Shown piece by piece: positions 44,663-55,888 of a stretch of DNA of 64,000 nt. The stretch is from Cladobotryum mycophilum (lineage: Eukaryota; Ascomycota; Sordariomycetes; Hypocreales; Hypocreaceae), in contig JAVFKD010000016.1 in the NCBI GenBank assembly GCA_036429605.1, positions 2,666,001 through 2,730,000 on the forward strand, written 5' to 3'. How positions within the stretch are numbered: the first letter of the stretch is position 1; every line of letters starts with the position of its first letter. The notes beneath the pieces are model-generated. The model saw nothing but the letters and a program-made list of their open reading frames with translations. It had not been told where the DNA came from and did no database searches. The translations under genes were made by a program, and so were the position numbers.

Positions 44663-46010
44663 ATGCGTGCCGCTACTCTTCTCGCTCTCATCCCTCTGGC
44701 TGTTGCCGCTCCCGCCAAGCGATCCTCTCCTGCTCCTCTCCTGGTGCCCCGTGGCGCTCAGCTCGTCGAGGGCAAGTACATTGTCCGCATGAAGGATGAT
44801 GTCCAGCTGGCTGCTGTCGACTCTGCCATTGCCAGCATCAGGGCCGATGCCGACTACACCTACACTCACAGCTTCAACGGCTTCGCCGCCAGCTTGTCTG
44901 CTGAGGAGCTCCAGAAGCTCCAGAACGACCCTAGCGTAAGAGTCTCATGACTTGAACATCTGAACCAACCGTCTAACAATAACTCTAGGTCGACTCTATT
45001 GAGCAGGATGCCATCGTCACTATCACCGCCACTCAAGAGAACGCCGATTGGGGTCTATCTCGACTCTCATCCAAGAAGGCTGGTACTACCACCTACACCT
45101 ACGACGATTCCGCTGGTGAGGGAACTTGCGCCTACATTATCGACACAGGCATTGATGCCAAGCACCCTGTAAGTACAACCCAATGTTTTGGCACCGTGAC
45201 TTCTAAAAGTGGTGGTTTTGCCATTTTTGGATGCCGGCCTTTGAGTGCCGGCCGGCCCCACCTTTATCCATAGTGTAATTCGCGCATGACTAACAACTTC
45301 GCTCACAGGAGTTTGAGGGTCGCGCCAAGTTCCTCACCAACCTCTCTGGAGATGGCAAGGACGTTGACGGACATGGACATGGTACCCACGTGTCTGGAAC
45401 CATCGGTTCCAAGACCTATGGTGTAGCGAAGAAGACGAAGCTGTTCGGCGTCAAGGTCCTCAACTCCCAAGGCCAGGGCACCAACTCCGCCGTTATCGCG
45501 GGCATGGATTTCGTTGCCAAAGATGCGGCTAAGCAGGACTGCCCCAAGGGAGTGGTCGCCAACATGAGCTTGGGAGGTAGCAAGAGTGCTCAAGTCAACG
45601 CAGCAGCGGCAGCAGTTGTGAAGGCGAACGTGTTCTTGGCAGTAGCTGCGGGCAACGAATCTCGAGATGCTGAGACCTCCTCTCCCGCTTCCGAAGCCTC
45701 TGCATGCACAGTAGGCGCAACTGACAAAACCGATGCCCTTGCCTCGTACAGCAACTTCGGTGCGCTCGTGGATGTCCTCGCTCCCGGCACCGACATCAAG
45801 AGCACCTGGCCCGGCGGCAAGACCAACACCATCTCCGGTACCTCCATGGCCTCTCCCCACGTCGCCGGTCTTGGTGCCTACCTCCTGGGCCTGGGCAACG
45901 TCAAGGCTGCTGATGTCTGCGCGACTCTCGCCAAGACTGCTCTCAAGGGTGCCATCGACGGCGTCCCCAGCGGCACCGCCAACCTCCTGATCAACAACGG
46001 CGAGCAGTAA
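44663..46010 (+). CDS. secreted subtilisin-like serine protease (S8A, proteinase K type)
   Basis: This is a secreted proteinase K-like subtilase of the kind that fungi use to degrade external protein, including insect cuticle in entomopathogens. Exons are 44663-44935, 44989-45168 and 45309-46010, with GT-AG introns of 53 and 140 nt; the product is 384 residues. Order: signal peptide (MRAATLLALIPLAVAA), inhibitor-I9 propeptide (about 38-105, GKYIVRMKDD..HSFNGFAASLSAEELQKLQND), then the mature enzyme starting near TATQENADWGLSRLS. The catalytic triad by motif is Asp143 (IIDTGID), His175 (GHGTHVSG) and Ser330 (SGTSMASPHVAG). The oxyanion Asn lies in AAGNES. The preceding leader is CT-rich, typical of strongly expressed fungal genes. 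Confidence 0.96.
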
Positions 46011-46549
46011 ACGATTATGACGAGAGAGACTTCATGAGGAAATGAACTGGAGGACTTTGGAGGGTGCAGGATCGCATCCTCGTGTTTTATTATAGCATAT
46101 TCCCATCTAGTAGGGATGTACTAGAGCCTGTTCATATTTTGCACAGTTGTATGTATATGACGAATGAAGAGTGTATATTTCTGATTACAATTACTTGCCT
46201 TCACTTTATGAATGTGACACTGCTGGCTTTTCTTATGCCTCTGATTACAAGGCAGGCGATCGGTCTGAACTGGGGCATTCTTCCCGCCTAGATGCTGATG
46301 TGACCACCCAGTCCAGAACCATTCGCGCCAAAAGTTCGAGACCGTAGTTGACTACGTGGATAATCAGTACTCTTACTTTGGAAAAGAAGTCCAAGTTTAG
46401 TAGGGATCAAGTAAAGCCACAAAGCGGCTTCGTACTGGAGGTGAGAAAAAACATGGCATCAGATTTACATAACACACACAAAACTTAGGGAGCACAACTT
46501 GTTTGCCCTAATAACATCTTGAAGTACACGATTGTATTGCAAAAACCAC

Positions 46550-46690
46550 CAGACCCCATCGTTTCCCATAATTCCCATCACCACCCACGCTTCCAAAACA
46601 TTACCTATACTCCCCATCGTTACTCATGCCCCCCACCGTCGCCCATCACCGCTCATATGCCCTACGGCCCCAATCGTTGCCAAAATTCCT
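46550..46690. repeat. degenerate CCCATCGTT-type minisatellite, block A
   Basis: Repeated units such as CCCATCGTTTCCCATAATTC and CCCATCGTTACTCATGCC recur with a period of roughly 9-12 bp. Confidence 0.5.
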
Positions 46691-47449
46691 CGACCTTTCT
46701 ACGAAGATACGTAAAACAGCGAGTAAGGCATCTTTCCTCTCCCAAAAAGTCATCCTATGCGCGTACCGGTTCATAGTAGTGACAATATCACGATCTTCAA
46801 GCACAGAACGCCAGCTTATCTTACTAGAGGGCCAACCCTGAGATGTCATTCTTGCATATACAGCCTCTAGAGTTGGATCTTATACACATTTCCTATACCA
46901 CTGAATATGGGAACCTGTTACCTCTTTGCTTGGTACACGTGATCGGAGTAAAATTGGTAAGTAGTCGTTAAGAAGGTGGTTTTGCGACAACTTGTCACAA
47001 TCACTTATTTGTGTGTATCGTGATGTACTGATAGGAAGTCTAGTCTTAAACACCCCTGGAATATTTACTGCCTTTATTACACTTTACCGTAATAAATTGA
47101 GATGAGCTGAATATAAAGTGCAATTTGACCGATTCTTTTTTGTCTCTATAAACACCAAAAGGTCTAGTATAAGGATAGTCTAGACTTACAATCACAGCTT
47201 AGATAAGGAGTAAGATTAGAGGAACAAATTCTCTCTAGATCATGACGACTATCGTACCCCCCCAGTACTTACTACTAGGTGCATGTGGGAGTTATTATAC
47301 ATTCATCAAGCGTCACCCGGATGGTACTGGGACAAGTATGATGGAGAAGCCTTTCCACGCTTTGCTCATAGCTCACTTGGGAAAACAACGGTTGAATGTA
47401 ATAAGTTTTGGATATTCTGAAATCGACGTTTCTTTCCTACGATTCGCTT

Positions 47450-47530
47450 TGTTGCCCATTGTTGCCCACGCTGTCCATCATTTCCCATATTCCCCATCTT
47501 TGCCTATCATTACTCACATCTTTCAACGTT
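47450..47530. repeat. degenerate CCCATCGTT-type minisatellite, block B
   Basis: Units such as GCCCATTGTTGCCCACGC and CCATCATTTCCCATATTC resemble block A about 900 bp away, and both include CGTTGCCAAAA. Confidence 0.5.
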
Positions 47531-47857
47531 GCCAAAACATCACTGTCTCATAAACGATACTTGTGTGGTTTGGAAGCGTGTTACTATGACCCATCTTTAC
47601 TCTTGTGTTGCGCCTTTGAGCTAGAACTTCATTGTTTGACGGATTCCACCTTGGCTGTTTAGTGGGTCTCAGCTTCGTTGTTTTGGGCTACCTCGCCTCT
47701 ATTGTGTTAGGGGTCTACGGCCGCTGCTTTGATGATTGAGGTATAGTGGTGTTGTTTTGGACCGTTTAGCTGGGGGGTTACCGCACGAGACTATGGGGCT
47801 GTATTGATTGGGAGCGTCTCTCTAAGAGTGATATACGCTATATTTAAGTTAACCACG

Positions 47858-47899
47858 GTGCTAATTGACGAGATTGTAGATGGACTTGCCAAAAAAGCG
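47858..47899 (+). pseudogene. possible RNase H fragment of a LINE-type retrotransposon (relic)
   Basis: Frame translation gives VLIDEIVDGLAKKA, close to the GNE-x-AD-x-LAKKA core of LINE RNase H domains. Stops follow after about ten codons. One difference from the pattern, Ala to Val (GCA to GTA), is a RIP-type change. The match is very short, so this is tentative. Confidence 0.2.
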
Positions 47900-50367
47900 A
47901 ATAGTAGGGGAGTACTAACAAGAATTGACGAATGCTAAAGAAAAGTTACCGATAACCATGACGTTTATCTAACTTCCTACGGGCATTGTTCACAATGAGA
48001 TGACTGTATTAGGTGGCCGATGATCTATCAGGGGTTAGATGGTCTGTGACAGTGGCATGGTATGTACTCCTAGGGGAGGATTGCAAAACAATTGTCTGTC
48101 GACCTCTTCATACATCCATACAGAGGGCTGCTGGATAACCACATTCCGACGTTTCAACAAATTTGTCGGTACGAGTCATTGGTCATGGTAGCAAATGTCA
48201 ACAAAAGGGCGTATCATATGGGAATCGCGTTTTACAGGAAACAAAACCCCTTTAATGGTGACTTGACTACTTAGTACTCAGGTGCGAAGATGCTGCGGCC
48301 TTCTTCTTGACAACCTCATTCATGTCAGTCAGACGTGATGGCCAATTCTAGTAGACTTTGTTATATGCTATTTAACTACAAACACTTCGACCATACGTTG
48401 TCTGTTCTTTGTCCCTCCCTAAAGCTACTTGTAAATTACGTGAACTGAGTAAATTCTGCTGTTGTTTTGGGCCATCCTTTAGTATACCAGTGAGTCGGCT
48501 TCTTTTTGTTACTCTATCCACCAAGCACTGTCCGGATCCTCTCAATATATGATTCAGGATCACCGAAGATGTCAACACGGAGGTATGCAAAAGGTCGTCT
48601 GAAACCGATGTTATATGCTGGGTCTTGGCTTCCTAGATGACGAATAATTGCTCTCCTTAGACAAGCATGCAGCGATAGATGAAACATGATCCATGAGAGA
48701 TGGTGAGAGCAAGGGGAACAAGGAGGCACGCGAGACACGAGGGGACAAATGAAATGACAAGGAATGAGGACAAAGAGGGACAGAGGAGAGACGATGAGCG
48801 ATTGAAGAGACAGGATGTCTGACGGTTAGATATTTCAACTCTTGGCTCTCTTCCTCCCGCCTTTCGAAGTCCTGGTATAGTTATCTTTGTTACCGACGCT
48901 GTTTGCTTACCCACTCTTTTATGGACCATAACCACTTGGATGTCAAAGAAACGACCACCGATAATACCATCACTGGAATTCTGGCAGTAGTCTTTTCGAC
49001 AACCGCAATGTAGATATGGAAGTCGAGTGTAAAGAGTGCGATGTACCCGCATAGTTCAACAAACCACCTAGAGATCTTGTCCATCGACTTGAACTCGTAT
49101 AACAAATGATGCCATGGCAAATGTCTGAGCCGCAGTGTCTCTACACTCATCGCTGCCACGTCTGCAGATTATTTGAGGCACAGTCAACGGGATACGATGT
49201 CGCCTTAAAAATAGCCTTACAAGGGATGATACGAAACAGCCGCAGTGATGCTAGATCATGAGTCTTTGGTGTCTTTTGTAATAATTTAGCAACGGCAGGG
49301 TATTGAACCATCTTCTTTGAGTAAAAATCCCCAAGTCAATTGGATAGCTTCTTTTGATGTCGTCGCCAAATTGCCCCAAGTGGAATATACATCATAACTA
49401 CTAGGTAGTTGGGGTAAATGTAAACTTCCCATGAAGCTGCCTACGTTTGTGTTCGTGATCCTGGCTGTTGAATATCCAATTATTTCTGGCGTCATGTGGA
49501 GTTTGATTGCCCCTTGAACCCTCGGACTCTAAATTTGTCTTGTTTCAAGTTAAGCTGCGCCGGATTCATCTCGATTTGCCATGTCAGTTAGATGTGGGTC
49601 TGTCAAGCCCAATGTTTCGTAGGCAATGCGCCAAATCTCGTATTCCTTTTCAGGTCTCATCTTACGTTTTTCCATTGAATTCTAAAGCGAGAATTTCTGT
49701 TCAGTCATCAATTAATGGGCTTCCGTTGCAGTACTAGAATCGGATTGTTTCCACGAATCACAGACTCAGCTATCCGATCACCATGTAGCATACCCGTCCA
49801 AGTCTCCAGAACCCCGTGGTGAAAAGTAGTAGACCGATATGATGCTCTATTCTCATTCACAACGCGATATTCACTATTCCCAGTCATTACGGGAAATATT
49901 CACCGTGACTCATTGTCCCAGATCTTGGTCCATGGACAATTCATGATTTGAGAGTTTGATCAACCCACTTGGGCTACGTGTCGCGATCAATTTAGGCTGC
50001 CGACAGCCTCTCGGCACACAATAACCCGTATTCAAGGTAAACAATATCAATTCCGCTCAAGACACTTGTGTCCGGGAGTATTCCGGACGTTTGAATCGAG
50101 ATCCAGAGGAGGTATTGATTCACGCGTCGGAAAGCTTCTCACCCTGCATGCCACCTAAATAGACAGAATGCGTGAAAAAGGAAATTAAGCGCGCCTTTGT
50201 AAGATGTGATTGATAGAATCACGAGTCTAGAAGTGCACGATTCAGGGACCCGTGGCCCGGCCATTGCCTAATTGGGGCTGAAGTTAGTGTGTCTCATCTC
50301 GGGCCCTGCTCCGGCTGACAGGGTAATGGCGAATTCCCAATAGTGTCGACGACAATTTTGCTTTAAT

Positions 50368-50374
50368 ATAAAGC
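50368..50374 (+). promoter_or_regulatory. TATA-like element
   Basis: TATAAAG lies about 200 bp before the start of the surface-protein gene at 50575. Confidence 0.35.
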
Positions 50375-50574
50375 CATCAGTCGGCGTTCCCTGGAATTCC
50401 TCTTCAGCAAACCATCAAGCCTTCTTGCTAGTCATTCGTTAAAGAAACCAAGACTCCGTTCGTGGTCGTCCATTCGCTCGTCAATCGTTGAAAGAAAATT
50501 CCAGAACTATTCACTTCGTCAACCCCTGTTAGACAGCTTGCTCTCTTTTCAGTAAGCAATCACATCAATTCAAA

Positions 50575-51291
50575 ATGGCCCTCCGAACTATTGTTGCGAC
50601 GGCACTTCTGGCCTCTTCTGTCTTGGCCCGTACCGATCTTACCGGTTGCACCTATACCGACACAGTAGTCGTGCCCTCCTCTGGCGGTGCGTACGGTCTC
50701 AGAGTGTGGTATGTCCCTGGTACCGGCGAGCGTTGCGATCTCCTTGACTGCGGCGGCGGCCGTGCCCCACCCAAGAACAACGTTCCGGGTTGCCCTCTGT
50801 ACACTGGCACGGCTACCTACTCGCCCAGCTACATCACCTTCCCGGGTGAGGCTACTTCAACCCAGGCGGCCACGACAACTGGGTCAGGCATTGTTCACAC
50901 CACAACGTTCGGCACTGCGACTGCGACTGGGACCGCAACTGGAACTGCTGAGGCTTCCACTGGAACTGCGTCCGGAACCGAATCCGGTACTGCAACTGGT
51001 ACTGCCACTGGTACTGCCACTGGTACCACTGGTATTGCCACCGGCACCGAGATCAAGACTGCCAGTCACTCGACTGGAACCACCAGTGGAAGCGGCACCA
51101 AGACTGCTGAGACTACCATTGCCACAACCCCCAAGACCACCTTGGCACCTAGCGGCACTGGCAAGACCAACTCTACCTCTACTACAGGCAACTCTACTGT
51201 CCCCACCAACGGAGCTGCTGCCCCAACAGCTGCTGCTGTTTTCGGATCATGCCTGATTGCTGGTGTTGTTGCCTGCATGGGTATGCTGTAA
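50575..51291 (+). CDS. secreted GPI-type surface protein with Thr/Gly/Ala repeats
   Basis: This intronless gene encodes 238 residues. It has a signal peptide (MALRTIVATALLASSVLA). A short cysteine-containing N-terminal domain (DLTGCTYTDTVVVPSSGGAYGLRVWYV region, then GERCDLLDCGGGRAPPKNNVPGCPLY) spans about residues 22-77. A long Thr/Gly/Ala-rich stretch of GTAT and GTAS units covers about 110-215. A hydrophobic tail fits a GPI signal. The cysteine domain recalls ascomycete proteins loosely annotated as siderophore biosynthesis-related; I do not trust that label and see no enzyme motif. A cell-wall role is inferred from architecture. Confidence 0.8.
   Translation: MALRTIVATALLASSVLARTDLTGCTYTDTVVVPSSGGAYGLRVWYVPGTGERCDLLDCGGGRAPPKNNVPGCPLYTGTATYSPSYITFPGEATSTQAATTTGSGIVHTTTFGTATATGTATGTAEASTGTASGTESGTATGTATGTATGTTGIATGTEIKTASHSTGTTSGSGTKTAETTIATTPKTTLAPSGTGKTNSTSTTGNSTVPTNGAAAPTAAAVFGSCLIAGVVACMGML
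50915..51035 (+). repeat. in-gene ACTGGTACTGC-type tandem repeat
   Basis: Short units encoding GTAT/GTAS recur in the Thr/Gly-rich stalk. Length variation between strains is likely. Confidence 0.7.
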
Positions 51292-53372
51292 GGGGAATAA
51301 ACGCGAAGAGGTCATCTTAGGTGCGGTTTGGGCATGTCTCGTATTGGAGGAATTTCTGGTAGAGGGTAATTACATGCGTGGACGGGAGGTGAGAGGAATG
51401 TGATCATTGTGAGCCGAAAGAGAGACTTTTTCTATTGACTGATCAGTTCGGTATCGATGTGAGGTGATGTATTGTCATGACGAATGAATGAATGAATATG
51501 TAAGCTGATGGACATGCTCGTTGTATATGTGACGTATGCATAATTAGTATGTGCTGCCACTGTCTTGCAGAAGGATGGACGTAAGAAGAAGAAAAGCGAT
51601 TTCCTTGGTGAATTGAAATGGTTGTATGTGGAAATAATTCCGTGTCTCTGGTTGCCGGCTTAAGCCGTGTCAAACCCTGGCGGTCAAGATAAGTGGCAGG
51701 CAGTAGTGGCTCACCATGATGCGAGTTATCTGCACGGGAGGTATCGTGGGGGACGAGGATGGCCGGAGTTGGTCAGCATACCTTAGATAACGTATTCACC
51801 CGTGAAGATGAGTTGTTTCAATTGATAAGGAGACGAATGAAATGGCAAGGCAAGGCGAGAGACAAGAGACAAGAGACAAGGGAATGGGAGGAAGAAAAAA
51901 GGAAGGAGAAATGGCGGTATATCGACAATTTCCGAGAGTGTGAAACTGATCTGATCTTGGCTGTTGTTGGTTTTTACTGACCGAAGAATCCTTCCTCCCC
52001 CTTCCCACCCCAACGTATCGGAACTCCCCGCCATCCATGAACAGGAGGATGGATGGATCCCATGAGATCAAGGAGTATGTACCTAATTAATACATACACA
52101 CATACTTGTACTATGAGGAAACTAAACTGGCCGGCAATCCGGGGCCGCACCCTCCAGGTTCCAGTTCCAGTTCCAGGCTATGGAAGGTTCGAGGTTGGAG
52201 GGACTTGGACCCCTTGTTCCCCTTATCACCCTTATCAGGCCAATCCAACCCCTCCAAAGCCTGCGTGGGACCCACCGTTAAGCCTCCAAGAAATGCAGCT
52301 AGTAGGTAATAATTGCCTAACAGTTACCGCCTTGTTGCATGTATGACAACCACGTCCCACTAAAACATGACGCCCGACTCTTCTTTTTCTTTGCTTCCAA
52401 GAGATCCATGGATCCTTGACGATCTTACTTCTGAAGAGCCAATTGGAGGATGGCCTCCCTTTTCTGTCTGTCTCTATCTGCCGAAAGAACTGTGATAATG
52501 ATGATAGCATTTTCATTACCTGATTCCGGCTCACCTGACCGAAAACTACCGTGACCTTCCGCATGCGTCCTCGCTTTGAATCAAGCAAACACACTGGCCG
52601 ACCTTTGACCAAAGTTGATGATGACTGTTTTTGCTTTTTTCTCCATCTCTCTCCCTCTCTCGTTCAGTTTCCCGAGTTCCATTAGAACGGTACCAACAAG
52701 AAGAAGGAAGACATGGATCCATGCAGGTTCCAAGTTCTTCTCGCCTCCTCCCCTCAAAATCCCCCATGCCAAGCATCGCCCGGCCGCCGTGCTCGACCCT
52801 CCGACTCTGACGCCGCCGAAAGTAGGGCAACGGCCCGGCGCTGTGCAGCTGACCTCTCCCATCACACGGGATTTGCGTAATAGCTTTCCGGACCTGGGAG
52901 TTGGATGGGAGCGTGTCCACCCCCCGTTTACCCCAAGGCCAAGCACTACCATCTTTGCCGGCTAACCTTTTTTTTTTTTTTGCCTTTTTTCTTTTCTTTT
53001 CTCTATCTACACCCCTAGAGAGCCGTAACTAGCCGGCAAAGCCATGACCTTGCTACCTAGTTCGTACGTAACAGGATTAAACAGCCTTTTGCCTTTGTGT
53101 AGACTAATCTTAGCTACCAGGAATAATAAACACCAACAAAGGAGCGGAGAGACACGTTCAAGGAGGGGGTGGTGCTCTGGCCATCTTGTTCTGACACCGG
53201 GTGGGGAGGAGGCGGACACACACTATTACTACCCACCACCACTCACATGTTTTCTTCAACATCATCCACCAACATCGTCTCTAGCCTCACTTATACTCCA
53301 ATCCTTTGAACGACACACCAGCAAGGCAAACCCAACAATCACATAATCACAAGACCAAAAGCATCACACATC
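51292..53372. other. 2.1 kb intergenic region
   Basis: No gene is supported. It contains a T-run of about 14 at 52968-52981 and CT-rich DNA, with CA-rich leader sequence before the GNAT gene. Open frames are compositional. Confidence 0.45.
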
Positions 53373-54035
53373 ATGGGTTCGTTCATGTCCTCACCCTCCA
53401 AATCGGCCCAACAGCCGGGAGGCAAACCTCGATATTGGTATCGCGATAATTTCTTCCTCACTACCGACAAATCATGCCTCGACCCTCAGGCTGTCAACAA
53501 TGTCTTTTCCTCAGACCTCATGTGGTGGAACGATCCGCTCGAGGAAGATCAGATGAGGAAAATGCTTGGCAACTGTATGACCCTCAGCGTATACTCTGTC
53601 CCGGAGTCCGAGAAGCAGATGCAGAGTACGTCCATCCTTTCCTCGCCCATCCACACGCTTTGTGAATACCCTAGGCTAACATTATCGCTAGGACACGGTG
53701 CTCCTCGACGACCACATGGTCACAACCTCAAACTCGTCGGCCTCGCCCGCGTCATCACCGATCAAGTTACATTTGCCTACCTCACCGACGTCTTCATCAT
53801 CGAAGAATTCCAACGCCGAGGCTTAGCGAGCTGGATGATGCGCGCCCTCAAGGAAATTGTGGACGAGTGGCCAAATCTGCGGGGCCTCGTCCTCATGACG
53901 CATGATAAGGCTGCCGCCAAGATGTACCAGCGCGAACTCGGTGCTCTCGACTGGGACGAGGGCCCATCGGCAGGATTGGTGCTATTAGAGATGCCCGGCG
54001 GAGGAGTGAAGGATGTGCCGGAAGACCATAAATAA
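53373..54035 (+). CDS. GNAT-family N-acetyltransferase
   Basis: GNAT enzymes transfer acetyl from acetyl-CoA to an amine; the substrate is unknown. Exons are 53373-53625 and 53692-54035, giving 198 residues. The 66-nt intron has a GTACGT donor, a GCTAAC branch site near 53675 and a CTAG acceptor. It is a multiple of three with no in-frame stop, so its retention would add 22 residues without breaking the frame. The GNAT core is visible: LVGLARVITD (beta 4), FAYLTDVFIIEEFQRRGLASWMMRALKEIV (residues about 107-136, with the acetyl-CoA loop motif QRRGLA) and the LGALDWDEG end. It is convergent with TRM7, with stop codons 180 bp apart. Confidence 0.88.
   Translation: MGSFMSSPSKSAQQPGGKPRYWYRDNFFLTTDKSCLDPQAVNNVFSSDLMWWNDPLEEDQMRKMLGNCMTLSVYSVPESEKQMQSTSILSSPIHTLCEYPRLTLSLGHGAPRRPHGHNLKLVGLARVITDQVTFAYLTDVFIIEEFQRRGLASWMMRALKEIVDEWPNLRGLVLMTHDKAAAKMYQRELGALDWDEGPSAGLVLLEMPGGGVKDVPEDHK
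53626..53691 (+). other. frame-preserving, stop-free intron in the GNAT gene
   Basis: GTACGT...GCTAAC...CTAG, 66 nt. Either splicing or retention keeps the reading frame. Confidence 0.7.
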
Positions 54036-54215
54036 ACTTGGAGGAGTGTGGTAAGAGAGTGCAGTTTATGATATTCCTTTCTGTCTGTCGATGTATTCTC
54101 ATCTGCATTGCATCGTCTCTTTTTAATGAGGCACGGTTGGTTTTTTGTTTGGGATTCAATGATTTTTCTTCTGTTTTCTTTCACATTATTTCGGGGGATT
54201 TCTTTTTGGGCATTT

Positions 54216-55528
54216 CTACCTTGAGGGCTTGGATAGCCCAGCTCTGATTTCCAGGGCGCGCTTATAAGGCGGCGCAATGGGTGGCTGGACCGGGTCAAGA
54301 GACACATAGTCCTCAGGCAGCTGATAAGAGGCATCGGAGTCAAAGGCCGATAGATCTCCACAAGCAATAAACGGTGCGATCCACCGGGTACTTTTTTCAC
54401 TAATTTTGCCGTTCTCGGTTGTCTCGTCGTAGGCTTCCAATTCCGTGATCTGATCGCCGAAGTCGCCGGGGGCCGAATTGGGAATGTAGTCCCACGTTGC
54501 CCTTTCAGGCGACTGCATGACTGCATCTGCCATGATGGGGAGCTCCCTCTCCCTCTCCAGCACCAACTTGTCCAGTCGCTCTCCAACACCCAGTGGCTCT
54601 TCCAGACTTGCCTGGAACCCGACGGGCGGGCGGAAATTCAGGCAGACGATGAACGCTTCGACGCTGCTGGCCCGACTGCTCCTCGGCTTCGCGACAATGA
54701 CCTTTTCGAAAAAGATCTTGAGCTGTGCGTACAAGATGTCGACGTTCCTCCCGCGGAAGATCTTGGCGACGAATTTCCCTCCCGGCTTGAGCACGCAGAG
54801 CGCGAGATTGAGCGCTGCAAAGAGGAGCTGCGATTGCACGTAAATGTCCAGGTCGTGTAGGCCCGTGACGTCGGGCGCTCCGTCGCTGAGCACGAGGTCC
54901 ACCGGGTGCGAGGCCTGCGTCCCCGCGGCTTTGGGATCGTACCCTTCGTCCAGCGCCTTGAGCAGCAGCGGCACGGTCGCGGGGTGCGTGATGTCCGCCC
55001 TCAGGGTCGTGATGCCCGCCAGCGGAGAGATGGGCTGCAGGTCAATCGACACAATCTTGACGTCCCCCCTGGGCTTCGACTCCTCCTTTTGCCGCGCAAT
55101 GTCCTCCTCCACGGCGCGACTCTGGTCGTCGGAAAAGGCAGAGGGGAAGACGCCGAGCATCTGCTGGCGGACTTTGGCGTCGCGGTCCTGCCATGCTGTG
55201 CGCCCGAATGCCTCGCCCTTGATGAGCGCCCTGGAGAGAACTTGGGACCAGCTGCCTGGAGCGGCGCATAGGTCGACGACTCGGGATACGTTGGAGAATA
55301 GGTCGAATTCTGAAAGAGTTCACACAAAAATCAATTAGCAAACGGGGGGAAATATACGATTGTGCTCCTTTCATGGAGGGGGAATGACGGAGATTGGAGT
55401 GACGTATTTGTCAAGGAATTCTTACCCTCATCCAGCTGAAGCAGCTTGAAAGCACTTCTCGCTCTCCATCCTTGCTCCTTCGCCAACCGGTAGTAGGCGT
55501 CTCGTTTGTCCTTGGAAGATTTACCCAT
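54216..55528 (-). CDS. trm7: Trm7/FTSJ1 tRNA 2'-O-ribose methyltransferase
   Basis: Trm7 methylates the ribose at positions 32 and 34 of the anticodon loop of certain tRNAs, with partners Trm732 and Trm734. Exons are 55528-55426 and 55309-54216, with a 116-nt GT-AG intron, giving 398 residues. The start MGKSSKDKRDAYYRLAKEQGWRARSAFKLLQLDEEFDLF is split over the first junction. The SAM motif VVDLCAAPGSWSQVL and the K-D-K-E tetrad are visible: Lys in SAFKL, Asp in LVLSDGAPDVTG, Lys in GGKFVAKIF and Glu in SSVEAFIVC. It is longer than yeast Trm7 because of an insert after the SAM motif and a C-terminal extension. A T8G14 tract lies 15 bp upstream of the start codon. Confidence 0.94.
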
Positions 55529-55888
55529 GATGAATTTCGGAGATTTTTTTTGGGGGGGGGGGGGGAGAGTGTCAAGATATTTTTTTTGCTACCTTTTTTT
55601 TGCCCCGCGCAAGAGCTTCAGGGTGTGTCGCTGATTTACGCCCAGAGGGGGTAAGACCTCAGTTTATAACCCCACTTGCCTAAACAGGTAGTTTGTTGAC
55701 TTTTGCATTGAATGGTCTTAAAGAATGGACTCTCTGTAATATGTTCATGTAGAAAATAAGAGCCAGTACAAATTCTATAATGTAAATCAATTCTATGCTT
55801 CATACTCGTAAAACTGTTATTCGAACACTGCCTCCTTTTCACGACCAAAGAACCTCAAATGCTACACATGACCTGTGAAGACTGACTT
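55529..55888. other. short intergenic region with T8G14 tract
   Basis: This lies between the start of TRM7 and the stop of MON2, both on the minus strand. The tract at 55544-55565 is the only unusual element. Confidence 0.6.
55544..55565. repeat. T8G14 (A8 then C14 on the other strand) homopolymer tract
   Basis: Adjacent mononucleotide runs directly upstream of TRM7; the G-run could form a G-quadruplex-like structure and its length is likely to be unreliable. Confidence 0.8.

Larger units (their letters stand above)
46011..50574. other. 4.6 kb gene-poor, AT-rich region with repeat relics
   Basis: No intact gene is visible. Two degenerate minisatellite blocks with CCCATCGTT-like units lie at about 46550-46690 and 47450-47530. 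A short translated segment at 47858-47899 resembles the RNase H region of a LINE element. The promoter of the next gene, with a TATAAAG at 50368-50374, starts around 50300. Confidence 0.4.

Noticed and set aside
46646..46849. 67-codon minus-strand frame with protein-like content near minisatellite block A
   Set aside because: It reads fairly well but is short, has no recognised family and runs into the repeat; not enough to call a gene.
48657..49052. 131-codon minus-strand frame in the AT-rich 46-50 kb region
   Set aside because: Cys/Ser/Leu-rich translation without domain; probably chance in decayed DNA.
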